In this document: positions 9,528 to 19,104 of the stretch, in pieces
Layout of the letters: the number at the start of each line of letters is the position of its first letter
Numbering within the stretch: the first letter of the stretch is position 1
Source: Parvibaculum sp.
GTDB lineage: Bacteria > Pseudomonadota > Alphaproteobacteria > Parvibaculales > Parvibaculaceae
Length of the DNA: 38,389 bases
Direction: 5' to 3'
Assembly (NCBI GenBank): GCA_030649335.1
Contig: JAUSLL010000049.1
Span: 1-38,389, forward strand
Position numbers and translations under genes: made by a program
The notes under the pieces: generated by a model
Told to the model about the DNA's origin: nothing
Databases searched by the model: none
What the model saw: only the letters and a program-made list of their open reading frames with translations

Positions 9528-10271
9528 TTAGCTGTGATGTTCAAAGCACAGATAGGCCGGAACACGGTTCTCGCGCAGCGCCTTTTGCTCATAGCGCGTC
9601 TGCGGCCAGTCGGCGGGGCGCTCCCGGCATTCCGACAAGTCATTGTTTTTCCACACGAATTGGCTTTTTCCAAGGGCGTTATGGGCGTCGATATGTTTCA
9701 GCGTCCAGTTCACATAGTCGGGGATATCACTGGCGACCCTCAGTTCCGCACCCGTTTTCATGGCCGCTGAGATGAGCGCCAATGTTTCGGCATTCACGAA
9801 GCGGCGCTTTTTTTGGTCCTGTTTGGGCCAGGGATCGGGATAGAGGATAAAGGTGCGGGCAAGGCTTCGGGGGGTCAATTTTTCCAGCAGAAAACGCGCG
9901 TCATCGGCATGAATCCTCACGTTTTTGAGCCCATGCGTGTCGATTTCGGAGACCAGTTTGGCGACACCGTTGATGAAAGGCTCGCAACCCAAAATCCCCA
10001 CTTGAGGATTATTTTGCGCCTGCCAGCTCAAATGTTCGCCGCCGCCGAAACCGATTTCGAGCCACACCTCGGCGACCGCCGGTTCAAACAGCGTTTTTGG
10101 CTCAATTTCAGGGCTTTCAAGCGAAATGGAGACCTTGGGGAACAAGGTCTCCATCAACATCGCGTGGCGGGATCTGAGCGTCTTACCCTTTTTGCGGCCA
10201 AAAACATGGCGGCGGGTGGACGCGTCAGCCGCTATGCCTTCAGCGGATTTCCGCTTTGAGTTTGTCGGCAA
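9528..10271 (-). CDS. trmB: tRNA (guanine-N7-)-methyltransferase
   Basis: TrmB methylates G46 in the variable loop of tRNAs using S-adenosylmethionine. The conserved N-terminal [12 protein letters not shown] segment, the motif I region [17 protein letters not shown], and the later [17 protein letters not shown] and RYEQKAL segments are all present. The start is not clear. There is no ATG or GTG before the conserved FGRKKGK segment after the metK stop. The best candidate is a TTG at 10271, inside the last 32 bases of metK, giving 247 residues. The first ATG, at 10160, would remove the conserved segment. The frame stays open far upstream over metK, but that part is a shadow. It is downstream of metK, which makes its methyl donor. 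Confidence 0.93.
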   Translation of the reverse strand: MPTNSKRKSAEGIAADASTRRHVFGRKKGKTLRSRHAMLMETLFPKVSISLESPEIEPKTLFEPAVAEVWLEIGFGGGEHLSWQAQNNPQVGILGCEPFINGVAKLVSEIDTHGLKNVRIHADDARFLLEKLTPRSLARTFILYPDPWPKQDQKKRRFVNAETLALISAAMKTGAELRVASDIPDYVNWTLKHIDAHNALGKSQFVWKNNDLSECRERPADWPQTRYEQKALRENRVPAYLCFEHHS

Positions 10272-11409
10272 GGTCGGTCTTTTCCCAGGAAAAACCGCCG
10301 TCTGCATCCGGTGTCCGGCCAAAATGGCCATAGGACGAGGTGCGGGCATAGATCGGGCGGTTGAGTTGCAGGTGTTCGCGGATGCCACGCGGGGACAAGT
10401 CCATGGCGCGCGGGATCGCGGCTTCAATCGCGGCCTCGTCCACTTTGCCCGTGCCGTGCAGATCGACATAGATCGACAAGGGCTTCGACACACCGATCGC
10501 GTAAGCCACCTGAATGGTCGCGCGGTCGGCAAGTCCTGCTGCCACAATGTTTTTTGCCACATAGCGGGCGGCATAAGCGGCTGAACGGTCAACCTTGGTC
10601 GGGTCTTTGCCCGAGAAAGCGCCGCCGCCGTGCGGGGCCGCGCCGCCGTATGTATCCACGATAATCTTGCGGCCCGTGAGGCCCGCGTCGCCATCGGGTC
10701 CGCCGATGACAAAATTACCCGTGGGGTTCACATAGAATTCTTCTTCCGGCGGGAACCAGCCATTGGGCAGCACGCCTTTGACATAACCGCGCACAAGTTC
10801 GCGCAGGTCCTTCTGGCTCACATCGGCCTTATGCTGCGTCGAAACGACGACCGATGAAACGCCGACCGGCATGCCGTTTTCATAACGCAACGTCACCTGA
10901 CTCTTGGCGTCGGGTTCGAAGCCTTTGACTTCGCCCGAATGACGCGCGGCGGCCATGGCTTGCAAAATACGGTGGGAATAAACGATGGGGGCCGGCATCA
11001 GCACATCGGTTTCGCGGCAGGCGTAACCGAACATGATGCCCTGGTCGCCAGCGCCTTCATCCTTATTACCAGCCGCATCAACGCCTTGCGCGATATCGGC
11101 CGACTGGGCGTGGAGAAGCACGTCGACAGAAGCATTCTTCCAGTGGAAGCCTTCCTGCTCGTAGCCGATTTCCTTCACGGCCTGACGCGCTGTCTCTTCG
11201 ATCAGTTCTTTGGTGATCGAGGCAGGCCCGCGGACTTCACCGGCGAGCACGATCTTATTGGTGGTGGTCAGTGTTTCGCAGGCGACGCGCGCATAGGGGT
11301 CGGCAGCGAGATAAAGGTCGAGCACAGCATCCGAAATGCGGTCGCAGACTTTGTCGGGATGACCTTCAGATACAGATTCACTCGTGAACAGATAGTTTGA
11401 CCGTGCCAA
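10240..11409 (-). CDS. metK: S-adenosylmethionine synthetase
   Basis: MetK makes S-adenosylmethionine from methionine and ATP and works as a tetramer in the cytosol. The 389-residue protein shows the GHPDK motif at residues 16-20 with the catalytic His17. It also has the [12 protein letters not shown] hexapeptide-type ATP segment and the phosphate-binding [19 protein letters not shown] loop. The start is a TTG at 11409 with AAGGGG about 8 nt upstream, a good ribosome site that decides the call. The 122-nt gap to the upstream xre gene contains no SAM riboswitch that I can recognise. It overlaps the likely start of trmB by 32 nt. Confidence 0.98.
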   Translation of the reverse strand: MARSNYLFTSESVSEGHPDKVCDRISDAVLDLYLAADPYARVACETLTTTNKIVLAGEVRGPASITKELIEETARQAVKEIGYEQEGFHWKNASVDVLLHAQSADIAQGVDAAGNKDEGAGDQGIMFGYACRETDVLMPAPIVYSHRILQAMAAARHSGEVKGFEPDAKSQVTLRYENGMPVGVSSVVVSTQHKADVSQKDLRELVRGYVKGVLPNGWFPPEEEFYVNPTGNFVIGGPDGDAGLTGRKIIVDTYGGAAPHGGGAFSGKDPTKVDRSAAYAARYVAKNIVAAGLADRATIQVAYAIGVSKPLSIYVDLHGTGKVDEAAIEAAIPRAMDLSPRGIREHLQLNRPIYARTSSYGHFGRTPDADGGFSWEKTDLADKLKAEIR

Positions 11410-11531
11410 TGTCGTGCCCCTTATGCGGATAATGACGGCTGTTCTGCGGCGTCGGGCATAGCCCCACGCGCGTTTTGGTGGCCTGTTTTTGCAAGGATCA
11501 GGGGGCGGGTCAACTGGAACATAGGGACGCG

Positions 11532-11990
11532 TCAGTCCGCGTCATCCTCTGTCGCCTCATCCGCCTCACCCTCATCTTCCTCAAGAGCGGCGGCATCACC
11601 CAGCGCCTTGACGAGTTCGAGCACTTTTTTGCGCACTTTGGCGTCACGGATCGAGAAAAAGGCCCCATTCAGCTGAATTCCTTCAGATGAGGACAACATG
11701 TCGAGTTCAAAGGCGCTCTGATCGACCTCGGCCTGATCAACTTCATTGCCCTCGCCGTCACCGGTCAGGCCCTCATAGAAAAATTCAATCCTGACACCGA
11801 GCACGCGCGCGATGTGAAAAAGACGGCTCGCACCGATGCGGTTTGCGCCTTTTTCGTATTTCTGGACCTGTTGAAAGGTGAGACCGAGGCTGTCGCCGAG
11901 CTTTTCCTGGCTCATACCCACAAGCATACGCCGCATGCGAACACGGCTGCCGACATGGACATCAATGGGATTGGGCAATTTTCTGGGCAA
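11532..11990 (-). CDS. XRE-family helix-turn-helix transcriptional regulator
   Basis: The 152-residue protein has an N-terminal Cro/C1-type helix-turn-helix (about residues 12-68). It reads [21 protein letters not shown] and then [23 protein letters not shown], with a linker and an acidic C-terminal tail ([16 protein letters not shown]). It resembles the PhrR-like regulators found beside metK in rhizobia; its target genes are not known from the sequence. The start is TTG at 11990. The codon just before it is TAA, GAGG lies about 8 nt upstream, and the next ATGs would destroy the helix-turn-helix. It sits between lnt and metK and is probably cotranscribed with them, though the 149-nt gap after lnt could hold its own promoter. 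Confidence 0.9.
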   Translation of the reverse strand: MPRKLPNPIDVHVGSRVRMRRMLVGMSQEKLGDSLGLTFQQVQKYEKGANRIGASRLFHIARVLGVRIEFFYEGLTGDGEGNEVDQAEVDQSAFELDMLSSSEGIQLNGAFFSIRDAKVRKKVLELVKALGDAAALEEDEGEADEATEDDAD

Positions 11991-12139
11991 TTATTTGCCT
12001 CACCTGCTGGATATGGGTCTGGTCCGTGACGCGAAATACAACCTTCACAGTCCCACCACAACAAAAACACAACTCAAACGGGTCTTCAGTGCAAGGTCTA
12101 TTTGACCGCCCTGCGCCGGAGTTTCGCCCAAAATCCAGC

Positions 12140-13825
12140 CTATCGCCGGACCGTCGCGGCGACGCCACCGCAGCTGAGTACCAACAGCAGCAACAAAATC
12201 CAGTCGCCGAAGCGGGCATAGGGTGTCGGCCCGAGTGCGCGGGGCAGGGGCGCATCAATCACGCCTTCGGTATTGAGCGGTTGCTCGACGACAATGCGGC
12301 CGTAAGCGTCGATGACCGCCGAGACGCCGGTATTGGCGGCGCGCGCCACGGGCAGACCTTGTTCGACCGCCCTCAAGCGCGCTTGCGACAGATGCTGATA
12401 GGGCCCGCTTGAGGTTCCGTACCAGGCGTCATTGGTGACATTGGCAATCCATGCCGGACGGCTGTCGCGCGACACAATTTCGTCGGGAAAAATAATCTCA
12501 TAACAAATCAGTGGACTGACGGAAGGCACACCGGGCAGCGACACGGTTCGCGGCCCCGGGCCCTCGTTGAAACTACCCTGAAACTGGGTGAGTTTTTTCA
12601 ATCCGATTTTCGAGAGCCATTGGTGATAGGGCAGATATTCGCCGAAAGGCACAAGATGCGACTTGTCATAAGTGGCAATAATTTCGCCTTCGTCGTTCAC
12701 CACATAGAGACTGTTGTAAAACATCTGCAACTGATCGGATGGCCCGTCGGGACCGGGTTCGCCGCGCACGCTGCCTGTCAACAGCAATGCGCCTTGCGGC
12801 AGAATGCGTGAGATTGCCGAGAGAACGAATGGTTCGCGCGCGAGCAAAATGGCAAGTGCCGATTCCGGCCAAATGACGACCGTGTGTTGCGTCAGACCTT
12901 GCGGCAGTTGCGCGCTCGTTGCCGCGCTGATGCGCAAAAACTCACCAAGCACCGCAAGTCGTTTTTCAGGTTTCCATTTTGTCGATTGCGGAATATTGGG
13001 TTGTACGAGGCGCAGCATGATCGTGTCTGGTCCCGCAACAGGTTCCGGATTTGCCAGCGCTAGCCGCGCAGTGCCGCCCGCCCAAAGAAGGAACAGGCTG
13101 AGAAGCGCCGTTGCAGGCACAGCCCAGTGCCGCCAATGATCTGCCCATTCGGTGTGGCCCGCATAATCCGTTTGATCCGAACGCGGATCAAATGACGCGG
13201 GCGCTGACACCGCGAGCAGCGCAATGAAGCTCAAACCATATGGCCCGACAAGTGCTGCCCATTGCATCAGCGAAATGGAAGCTGTGAAGCTTTCCCCGAT
13301 CAAGTTCCACGGAAAGCCCGTCAGGATATGTCCGCGCAACCATTCCATGATGGTCCAGAGCACGGCGAAAACCACGACACGGGCAAAGCCGCGCGGCCAG
13401 AAAAGCCGGGCAAGACCGGTGGCGGCACCGATGAAAAGTGCAAGGCCCGCCGGCAATACCAGCACGGCAAAGGGCATCAGGAAGGCGAATTTGTCGGCCT
13501 CGACCATGAAGGCAAAGCCGATCCAGTAGAGCCCCAACAAGAAATAACCAAAACCAAACCACCAGCCGACGGCGGCAGACGCACGGATCAGTTCATAACG
13601 CGTGCGATGAGTGCCCGGGCGCTCTAGCCCGTCGAGAAGCCAGATGAGGATCGGAAAGGTGAGAAAAAGAATGGGCAGCGCATGCACCGGCGGCAGCGCG
13701 AGTACGCTCAATGCACCGGCAAGAAAAGCGCAAAGCCAGCGCCGCCAGCCGTCGAGCAGCCCCAGATCAAGCGCGATATGCCTCAGCGCATCGCGCATAA
13801 GACCAAGGCCACGGTCTATGTTCAT
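12140..13825 (-). CDS. lnt: Apolipoprotein N-acyltransferase
   Basis: Lnt adds the third acyl chain to the N-terminal cysteine of lipoproteins in the inner membrane. The 561-residue protein has about six membrane segments in residues 30-255, a periplasmic nitrilase-type domain (about 265-525) and a final membrane helix near 540-556. The catalytic triad is visible: Glu321 in WPESA, Lys388 in DKSHLVPFGEY and Cys441 in ICYEIIFP. The ATG is at 13825, 3 nt after the corC stop, so coupling is likely. The long frames on the opposite strand are shadows. Confidence 0.97.
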   Translation of the reverse strand: MNIDRGLGLMRDALRHIALDLGLLDGWRRWLCAFLAGALSVLALPPVHALPILFLTFPILIWLLDGLERPGTHRTRYELIRASAAVGWWFGFGYFLLGLYWIGFAFMVEADKFAFLMPFAVLVLPAGLALFIGAATGLARLFWPRGFARVVVFAVLWTIMEWLRGHILTGFPWNLIGESFTASISLMQWAALVGPYGLSFIALLAVSAPASFDPRSDQTDYAGHTEWADHWRHWAVPATALLSLFLLWAGGTARLALANPEPVAGPDTIMLRLVQPNIPQSTKWKPEKRLAVLGEFLRISAATSAQLPQGLTQHTVVIWPESALAILLAREPFVLSAISRILPQGALLLTGSVRGEPGPDGPSDQLQMFYNSLYVVNDEGEIIATYDKSHLVPFGEYLPYHQWLSKIGLKKLTQFQGSFNEGPGPRTVSLPGVPSVSPLICYEIIFPDEIVSRDSRPAWIANVTNDAWYGTSSGPYQHLSQARLRAVEQGLPVARAANTGVSAVIDAYGRIVVEQPLNTEGVIDAPLPRALGPTPYARFGDWILLLLLVLSCGGVAATVRR

Positions 13826-13828
13826 GGA

Positions 13829-14860
13829 TCAGCCTGCCGCCCGGTCTTGTTGTGATTTGGCGGGGGATGCCTCATTGGAAGATGCTGTCTTTGCGGCTGC
13901 CGCCCCTTTTTCAGATTTCGCCGCCGACAAGCTTGCCAGATGGATGCGCAGCTTTTTGATGCGGCGCGGGTCGGCGTCGCGGACTTCAAATTCGAGACCC
14001 TTGGGATGTTTGATGAGTTCGCCGCGCACCGGCACGCGGCCGACGAGCGAGAAGACCAGACCACCTAAAGTTTCCACATCGTCTTCGCTGTCTTCTTCGA
14101 CGAGTTTTATCCCGAGCATTTCCTCAAGCTCTTCGATGGACGCGCGCGCGTCAGCGTCAATCGTCCCGTCGGTGCGCGTGGCAAGAGCAGGGCCTTCGTC
14201 AATGTCGTGTTCGTCTTCGATGTCACCGACGATTTCCTCGACAAGATCTTCGATGGAGACCAGACCATCCGTGCCGCCATATTCATCGATGACGAGCGCC
14301 AGATGAATGCGTGTCGCCTGCATCTTCACAAGCAGATCGAGCGCGGGCATGGAGGGCGGTACAAAGAGGACATCGCGGCGCACGGATTTGAGTGCGAAGG
14401 GTTTGGCATGCATGGTCGCCACCGCTTCGCCATCGGGTGGCGTCAGATATTCGACGACATCCTTGATATGCACCATGCCGATCGGGTCATCGAGCGTCTC
14501 ACGGTATATCGGCATGCGCGAATGATTGGCTTCGCTGTAAAGGCGCAGGAGGTCGGCGAGCGAAGCGCTTTCCTCAACCGCCACCACATCGGCGCGCGGC
14601 ACCATCACGTCGTCCACGCGCAATTCGCCGAAGCTCAAAATATTGCCGAGCATGTGACGCTCTTCAGCCGTCAATGTGCGGCCCGTCTCGTCATGGCCTT
14701 CAAGGGCCTCTTCAAGGCTCTCGCGCAAAGTCGGATCGGAGGCTGACGGAATACCGATGAGCTTGCGCCATATCTCGCGCAAACGCTGCATCATGCCGCG
14801 ACGCTCAGGCGGCATCTCGTTCATTGGTTCGGGCACTGTGTCGAAGGAACTGTCAGGCAT
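13829..14860 (-). CDS. corC: CorC/HlyC-type protein with paired CBS domains
   Basis: The protein has two CBS motifs (about residues 75-200 of the product) that usually bind adenosyl compounds, and a C-terminal CorC_HlyC (transporter-associated) domain near 235-310. It lacks the DUF21 membrane domain, so it is the soluble CorC/TlyC form. Such proteins are linked to Mg/Co efflux or called hemolysin-like, without a settled biochemical role. The ATG at 14860 overlaps the ybeY stop by 8 bases (ATGCCTGA) and I prefer it. An in-frame ATG at 14896 lies deeper in ybeY and lacks a ribosome site. The Ala/Ser/Lys-rich C-terminal tail is probably disordered. It lies between ybeY and lnt, the usual order in this group. 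Confidence 0.92.
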   Translation of the reverse strand: MPDSSFDTVPEPMNEMPPERRGMMQRLREIWRKLIGIPSASDPTLRESLEEALEGHDETGRTLTAEERHMLGNILSFGELRVDDVMVPRADVVAVEESASLADLLRLYSEANHSRMPIYRETLDDPIGMVHIKDVVEYLTPPDGEAVATMHAKPFALKSVRRDVLFVPPSMPALDLLVKMQATRIHLALVIDEYGGTDGLVSIEDLVEEIVGDIEDEHDIDEGPALATRTDGTIDADARASIEELEEMLGIKLVEEDSEDDVETLGGLVFSLVGRVPVRGELIKHPKGLEFEVRDADPRRIKKLRIHLASLSAAKSEKGAAAAKTASSNEASPAKSQQDRAAG

Positions 14861-15425
14861 CGGGCGCGCGTCCGTTGGGGTTTTGATCACCCGCATAAGG
14901 ATCGGCTATGCCGAGGTCTTCCAATATATCGCGTTCCATCGCTTCCATTTCTTCAGCTTCGGTATCAACCTCATGGTCCTGACCCAGCAGATGCAGGACA
15001 CCATGAACCACAAGATGGGCCAGATGATGCTCGAAGGTTTTTTCCTGTTCGCGGGCTTCACGCGTGATGGTTTCGAGTGCCAGCACGATGTCGCCCAGTA
15101 GATGCGGTCCAATATCGATCAACGGTTCGCCGCCAACCGCGGCGGGAATGGCGCCTGTCGGGAAGGACAGGACATTGGTCGGATTGTCCTTGCCGCGATA
15201 GGTCTTGTTCAGCGCCTGCACAAATTCATCGTCGGCGAGAACGATACAAAGTTCTGCCTCGTCCGAGGGACCGGCCACCACATAGGCATGTTCGGCGGCA
15301 CGGCGCAGGATGATTTCGCCGGTGCCCGGCCAATCGCCCGCTTCGCTCACGATGTCGATATCGAGACCACAGACGGTGCCAGCCCCGTCGAGCACGGGTC
15401 TGGCGTTTGAAGGACGACCGCTCAT
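14853..15425 (-). CDS. ybeY: Endoribonuclease YbeY (rRNA maturation)
   Basis: YbeY is a zinc-dependent endoribonuclease needed for 16S rRNA 3'-end maturation and ribosome quality control. The 190-residue protein has the metal-binding motif HGVLHLLGQDH with His141, His145 and His151, preceded by LNKTYRGKDNPTNVLSFP (residues 72-89), a hallmark of the family. The start is ATG at 15425. The 103-nt gap upstream to phoH contains a tandem 12-bp direct repeat (core TGACCGCACT, at 15482-15491 and 15494-15503). It overlaps corC by 8 nt. PhoH and YbeY are neighbours in most bacteria. Confidence 0.97.
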   Translation of the reverse strand: MSGRPSNARPVLDGAGTVCGLDIDIVSEAGDWPGTGEIILRRAAEHAYVVAGPSDEAELCIVLADDEFVQALNKTYRGKDNPTNVLSFPTGAIPAAVGGEPLIDIGPHLLGDIVLALETITREAREQEKTFEHHLAHLVVHGVLHLLGQDHEVDTEAEEMEAMERDILEDLGIADPYAGDQNPNGRAPDA

Positions 15426-15528
15426 TGGCGGTCGCCTCTCAAGATTGCGTTCGGCAAGCTCATGTCCGGTTTGGGCAAATCTGACCGCACTTTTGACCGC
15501 ACTATTGCCTCATCTTGGTTGCTGCTCA

Positions 15529-16551
15529 CTATCGGGGATCCAAAAGGCCCCGGTCGCGGGCATTATAGGCCTTAACGACGCGTGTCACGAGCGGATGTCG
15601 CACCACATCGGCGTCCGTGAAGCGCACGGTTGAGACTTCCTTGACGCCGTTGAGCACGTCGAGGGCATCGACGAGGCCGGATTTAGCCCCAAGCGGCAGA
15701 TCGACTTGGCTCGGATCGCCGGTGATGGCCATCCGGCTGTTTTCACCCAAACGCGTCAGGAACATCTTCATCTGCACCGGTGTCGTGTTCTGCGCCTCGT
15801 CGAGAATGACGTAGGAATTGGCCAGCGTGCGGCCACGCATGAAGGCGAGCGGGGCTACTTCAATGATGCCGCTCTCGATTTCCTTGACCACCTGTTCGCC
15901 GGGCAATGTGTCGTAAAGCGCGTCGTAAAGCGGACGCAGATAGGGATCGATCTTCTCTTTGAGATCACCCGGCAGGAAGCCCAGACGCTCGCCTGCTTCG
16001 ACCGCAGGGCGCGACAGGATGATGCGATCAACGCGCTTTTGCAGCAACATCTGCACGGCGACGGCGACGGCCAGATAGGTCTTGCCGGTGCCTGCAGGGC
16101 CGATGCCGAAGACGAGCTCATGGGTCATCAGCGCGTCGATATACTCTTTCTGCATATGCGAGCGCGGGCCGATAGTGCGCTTTTTGGTGTGAATCTGACG
16201 ACCGACAATGTCGCCGCCTTCGCCTTGCGGGGCCTGCGACATACGGATCGCGCCATCAACTTCGCCTGCTGTCACATCAAGACCCGATTTCAAACGCTGA
16301 TAAAGATCGCGCAACACGCGGTCGGCCTGGTCACGCGCCTTGGCCTTGCCGGTGATGACAAGTTTATTGCCGCGCGAGCTCGCAATCACACCCAAACCCT
16401 CTTCGATGCGCACGAGATTCTGATCGTGCTCACCGTATAATTCGCTCAAGAGTTTGTTGTCATCAAAAGCGATCACAAGCGTATCGTCTTTTGTGCTCAT
16501 TGCTGCTCCGCCACTCGATGCGTTCATCTGGTTTGATGCGCCCAACTGCAA
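15529..16551 (-). CDS. phoH: PhoH family protein (PhoH-like NTPase)
   Basis: PhoH-like proteins are P-loop ATPases related to superfamily 1 helicases and are thought to act on RNA; the precise job is unsettled. The 340-residue frame has Walker A GPAGTGKT at 151-158, Walker B VILDEAQN at 248-255, and the RPAVEAGERLGFLPGDLKEK segment at 181-200. The N-terminal part (about 25-105) resembles the KH-like extension of this family. The start is uncertain. TTG at 16551 has AGGA close upstream. ATG at 16500 has GGAG five bases upstream and removes 17 residues. ATG at 16527 is also possible. It lies 56 nt downstream of miaB and upstream of ybeY. Confidence 0.95.
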   Translation of the reverse strand: MQLGASNQMNASSGGAAMSTKDDTLVIAFDDNKLLSELYGEHDQNLVRIEEGLGVIASSRGNKLVITGKAKARDQADRVLRDLYQRLKSGLDVTAGEVDGAIRMSQAPQGEGGDIVGRQIHTKKRTIGPRSHMQKEYIDALMTHELVFGIGPAGTGKTYLAVAVAVQMLLQKRVDRIILSRPAVEAGERLGFLPGDLKEKIDPYLRPLYDALYDTLPGEQVVKEIESGIIEVAPLAFMRGRTLANSYVILDEAQNTTPVQMKMFLTRLGENSRMAITGDPSQVDLPLGAKSGLVDALDVLNGVKEVSTVRFTDADVVRHPLVTRVVKAYNARDRGLLDPR

Positions 16552-16607
16552 CCTGTCCTTTCAGACGTTAACGTGAACATTAGGGACGTCACTTCTCATC
16601 ATGTCCA

Positions 16608-18035
16608 TCAGGCGGAAAAGACTTCTTCCTTCACCAGACGGCCATGCAAGCTCATGGCAAAACCTTCTTCAATATCGACCTCGGCAATCTGGCCGAATAA
16701 ATGTGCCGGTGCATTGTCGAGCACCACAGACTGCAAGAACGGGCTGCGTCCGACAAGTTGCGTCGGCGTGCGGCCACGCCGGTCAAACAAGACCGGCAGG
16801 CGCCGACCGGCACATGACTTGTTGAAGGCCAATTGCTGTTCGGCGATGAGCCCCTGCAGACGCGCGAGGCGTTCAACCTTCACTTCCTCGGCAATCTGAT
16901 TGTCGTGACCTGCCGCCGGTGTGCCGGGGCGCGGGCTATATTTGAATGTATAGGCCTGCACAAAACCCACTTCGCGCACGAGGCCAAGGGTGGCTTCAAA
17001 ATCCGCATCCGTTTCGCCGGGGAAGCCGACGATGAAATCGGACGACAGCGCAATGTCAGGACGCGCAACACGGATGCGTTCGATGAGACGGATATAGTGA
17101 TCTGCCGTATGCTGACGGTTCATCAGATCAAGAATACGGTCCGAGCCCGACTGTACCGGCAGATGCAGGTAGGGCATGAGCTTTTGTTCATCGCCATGCG
17201 CGGCAATCAGCGCCTCGTCCATGTCGCGGGGATGGCTTGTGGTGTAGCGCAGGCGTTCAAGGCCGTCGATGCGGGCGAGCGCGCGGATGAGGCCGCCGAG
17301 CGTACCGGCGGAACCTGCCTCGTCTTCGCCGTGAAAGGCGTTAACGTTCTGGCCGAGCAAAGTGATCTCGCGCACACCGGCGTCCACAAGCGAGCGGGCT
17401 TCTTCGAGAATGCGTGCGAAGGGGCGCGAATATTCCGAGCCGCGTGTGTAAGGCACCACGCAGAATGTGCAAAACTTGTCGCAGCCTTCCTGAATGGTAA
17501 GAAAGGCGGTTGGTCCGCGCGCCAGTGTCTTGCGCTTTTCAGCAGCAGGCAGGCTCGCAAATTTATCCACCACCGGAAATTCGGTTTCGATCTGCGCGGG
17601 GCCGCCGTTGTCGGCGCGTGTCACAAGCTCGGGTAGGCGGTGATAGGTCTGGGGGCCGACGATCATGTCAACGTAAGGTGCGCGACGCTGCATCTCCACG
17701 CCTTCGGCCTGTGCGACACAACCCGCGACACCGATCACGAGTTTCTTGCCTTTGGCGGCTTGCGCCTCTTTCAGATCGCGCAGACGACCGAGTTCGGAAT
17801 AGACCTTGTCGGCGGCGCGTTCGCGGATGTGGCAGGTATTGAGCAACACAATGTCGGCGTCATCTTGGGACTTGGTTTCGACATAGCCGTGCGGCGCCAT
17901 AACATCGACCATGCGGTCTGAGTCATAGACATTCATCTGGCAGCCATAGGTTTTGACGAAGATTTTTTTCGGTGCAGCCTCCGCTGGTTTTGCGGGGCCT
18001 CCCTCAACTGGGCCGTCTAGATCCTGCGTCCTCAT
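16608..18035 (-). CDS. miaB: tRNA-2-methylthio-N6-dimethylallyladenosine synthase MiaB
   Basis: MiaB is a radical SAM methylthiotransferase that adds a methylthio group to i6A37 of tRNAs. The N-terminal UPF0004 domain has cluster cysteines Cys32, Cys68 and Cys106. The radical SAM motif CDKFCTFC has Cys185, Cys189 and Cys192. A C-terminal TRAM domain (about 405-470) ends the 475-residue protein. The ATG at 18035 has GAGG about 7-8 nt upstream. It needs SAM, supplied by metK further down the same strand. A 167-nt gap separates it from plsC and may hold a promoter, although I could not pick one out. Confidence 0.98.
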   Translation of the reverse strand: MRTQDLDGPVEGGPAKPAEAAPKKIFVKTYGCQMNVYDSDRMVDVMAPHGYVETKSQDDADIVLLNTCHIRERAADKVYSELGRLRDLKEAQAAKGKKLVIGVAGCVAQAEGVEMQRRAPYVDMIVGPQTYHRLPELVTRADNGGPAQIETEFPVVDKFASLPAAEKRKTLARGPTAFLTIQEGCDKFCTFCVVPYTRGSEYSRPFARILEEARSLVDAGVREITLLGQNVNAFHGEDEAGSAGTLGGLIRALARIDGLERLRYTTSHPRDMDEALIAAHGDEQKLMPYLHLPVQSGSDRILDLMNRQHTADHYIRLIERIRVARPDIALSSDFIVGFPGETDADFEATLGLVREVGFVQAYTFKYSPRPGTPAAGHDNQIAEEVKVERLARLQGLIAEQQLAFNKSCAGRRLPVLFDRRGRTPTQLVGRSPFLQSVVLDNAPAHLFGQIAEVDIEEGFAMSLHGRLVKEEVFSA

Positions 18036-18202
18036 GAGGTCTGCCTCACGGGAAGGGTCTGCTTGTCATGGGTCGGGGCGCAAGGCCGCCGACGGAACTT
18101 TAACTGGTCATACAAGGCTGCTGCTTGTCTCCTTCGCAGGCTCATCCGCAATATCCGCACTCTAACACGATCCTAAGGTCTGACACGCGCTAATTGCCGC
18201 GC

Positions 18203-19057
18203 TCAACCCGCCGCACGGGCGGAGACGGCGCCCTGTTCCGCTTCGGTTTCTACGACCTCTTCAGCGCGGCGTCCCGTGAGGGCGGCGATCACGCCTTCGC
18301 GGCAGCGGCTTTCGCAATAGGCAGCCAGCGCCTTGCGGTTACCGATTTCGCGGATGGTGACGGGCTTGTGATATTCGACATGAATTTCGATGGGCCCGAG
18401 CGAGAAGGCTTCCCAGAGATGGGGGAAGAGGTCCATGTCGCCGTACCAGGCAAAATAGGGCCGGAAACGGCGACCCATCGGAAAGCCGCAGAGCCGCATA
18501 TAGGCCACCGAGACCGGCTGCACGACGAGATCATCCTCGCGGTCGGCCTCGCTGTTGACGATCGAGAGCTGCGCCACGCTCATCAGCGCGCTCTTGAAGG
18601 GCAACACCCGGTTGCCGTCGCTCGAAGTGCCTTCGGGAAACAGGATCAGTTTGTCGCCATTGGCGATGCGGGCATGGATTTCATTGCGCTTTTCAGCCGT
18701 GCGGGTGCGGCGCTCACGCTCGACGAAAACTGTCTGCTGTAATTTGGCGAGCCAGCCGAAAAAGGGCCAGCCAGCGACTTCGCTTTTGGCCACGAAGGAC
18801 GAGGGCTGCAGGGCGCCCATGATCGGAATATCGAGCCAGGACGTATGATTGGCGGTGATGAGGCAGGGGCCATCATGCGGCGTGCCGCGTGTCACGATTT
18901 TGATGCCAATCAGCCAGCATAAATAGCGGTGATAGAGATTGGGGATGCGACGCGCCAGCGGCAGGCGCAGCTTCAGCGCCAAAGCCTGCACGGGCATCAG
19001 CGCGAAGGCCGACAGGACGAAACCTGCCAGAAGCACAGCTGCACGCAATTGACCCAT
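18203..19057 (-). CDS. 1-acyl-sn-glycerol-3-phosphate acyltransferase (PlsC family)
   Basis: The protein has the acyltransferase motif NHTSWLD (residues 70-76 from this start) and the FPEGTSSDG motif (140-148). These correspond to the catalytic NHxxxxD block and the phosphate-binding FPEGxxS block. An N-terminal hydrophobic segment (about residues 5-30) should anchor it in the inner membrane. Candidates for its role are phosphatidic acid synthesis (plsC) or ornithine-lipid acylation (olsA); sequence alone does not separate them. ATG at 19057 is preferred because GAGG lies 8 nt upstream; the ATG two codons earlier (19063) is too close to it. It follows fur directly. The family call is firm, the exact substrate is not. 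Confidence 0.9.
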   Translation of the reverse strand: MGQLRAAVLLAGFVLSAFALMPVQALALKLRLPLARRIPNLYHRYLCWLIGIKIVTRGTPHDGPCLITANHTSWLDIPIMGALQPSSFVAKSEVAGWPFFGWLAKLQQTVFVERERRTRTAEKRNEIHARIANGDKLILFPEGTSSDGNRVLPFKSALMSVAQLSIVNSEADREDDLVVQPVSVAYMRLCGFPMGRRFRPYFAWYGDMDLFPHLWEAFSLGPIEIHVEYHKPVTIREIGNRKALAAYCESRCREGVIAALTGRRAEEVVETEAEQGAVSARAAG

Positions 19058-19079
19058 TAGCATTTCCTCAACTCAAGGC

Positions 19080-19104
19080 ACACAAGGCCCCCGACGCCTT
19101 GTGT
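19080..19104 (-). terminator. 9-bp hairpin between fur and plsC
   Basis: ACACAAGGC (19080-19088) pairs perfectly with GCCTTGTGT (19096-19104), with a 7-nt loop, overlapping the last base of the fur stop. No U-run follows on either strand, so it is not a typical intrinsic terminator. It could stabilise the fur mRNA end or set the fur/plsC ratio. Confidence 0.4.

Noticed and set aside
10272..10712. N-terminal extension of the trmB frame to an ATG at 10712
   Set aside because: It runs through metK in another frame with Arg/Pro/Ser-rich shadow composition. The conserved TrmB part begins only after about 10230.
11410..11531. Possible SAM or SAM/SAH riboswitch before metK
   Set aside because: I could find only a short GGGC-TAT-GCCC stem and none of the conserved riboswitch core; a covariance search would be needed to reopen this.
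15481..15503. Tandem AGTGCGGTCA-type repeats (minus strand) resembling the Haemophilus DNA uptake word AAGTGCGGT
   Set aside because: One exact match and one near match in an alphaproteobacterial genome are best explained as a chance local duplication of 12 bp; no other copies were noticed.
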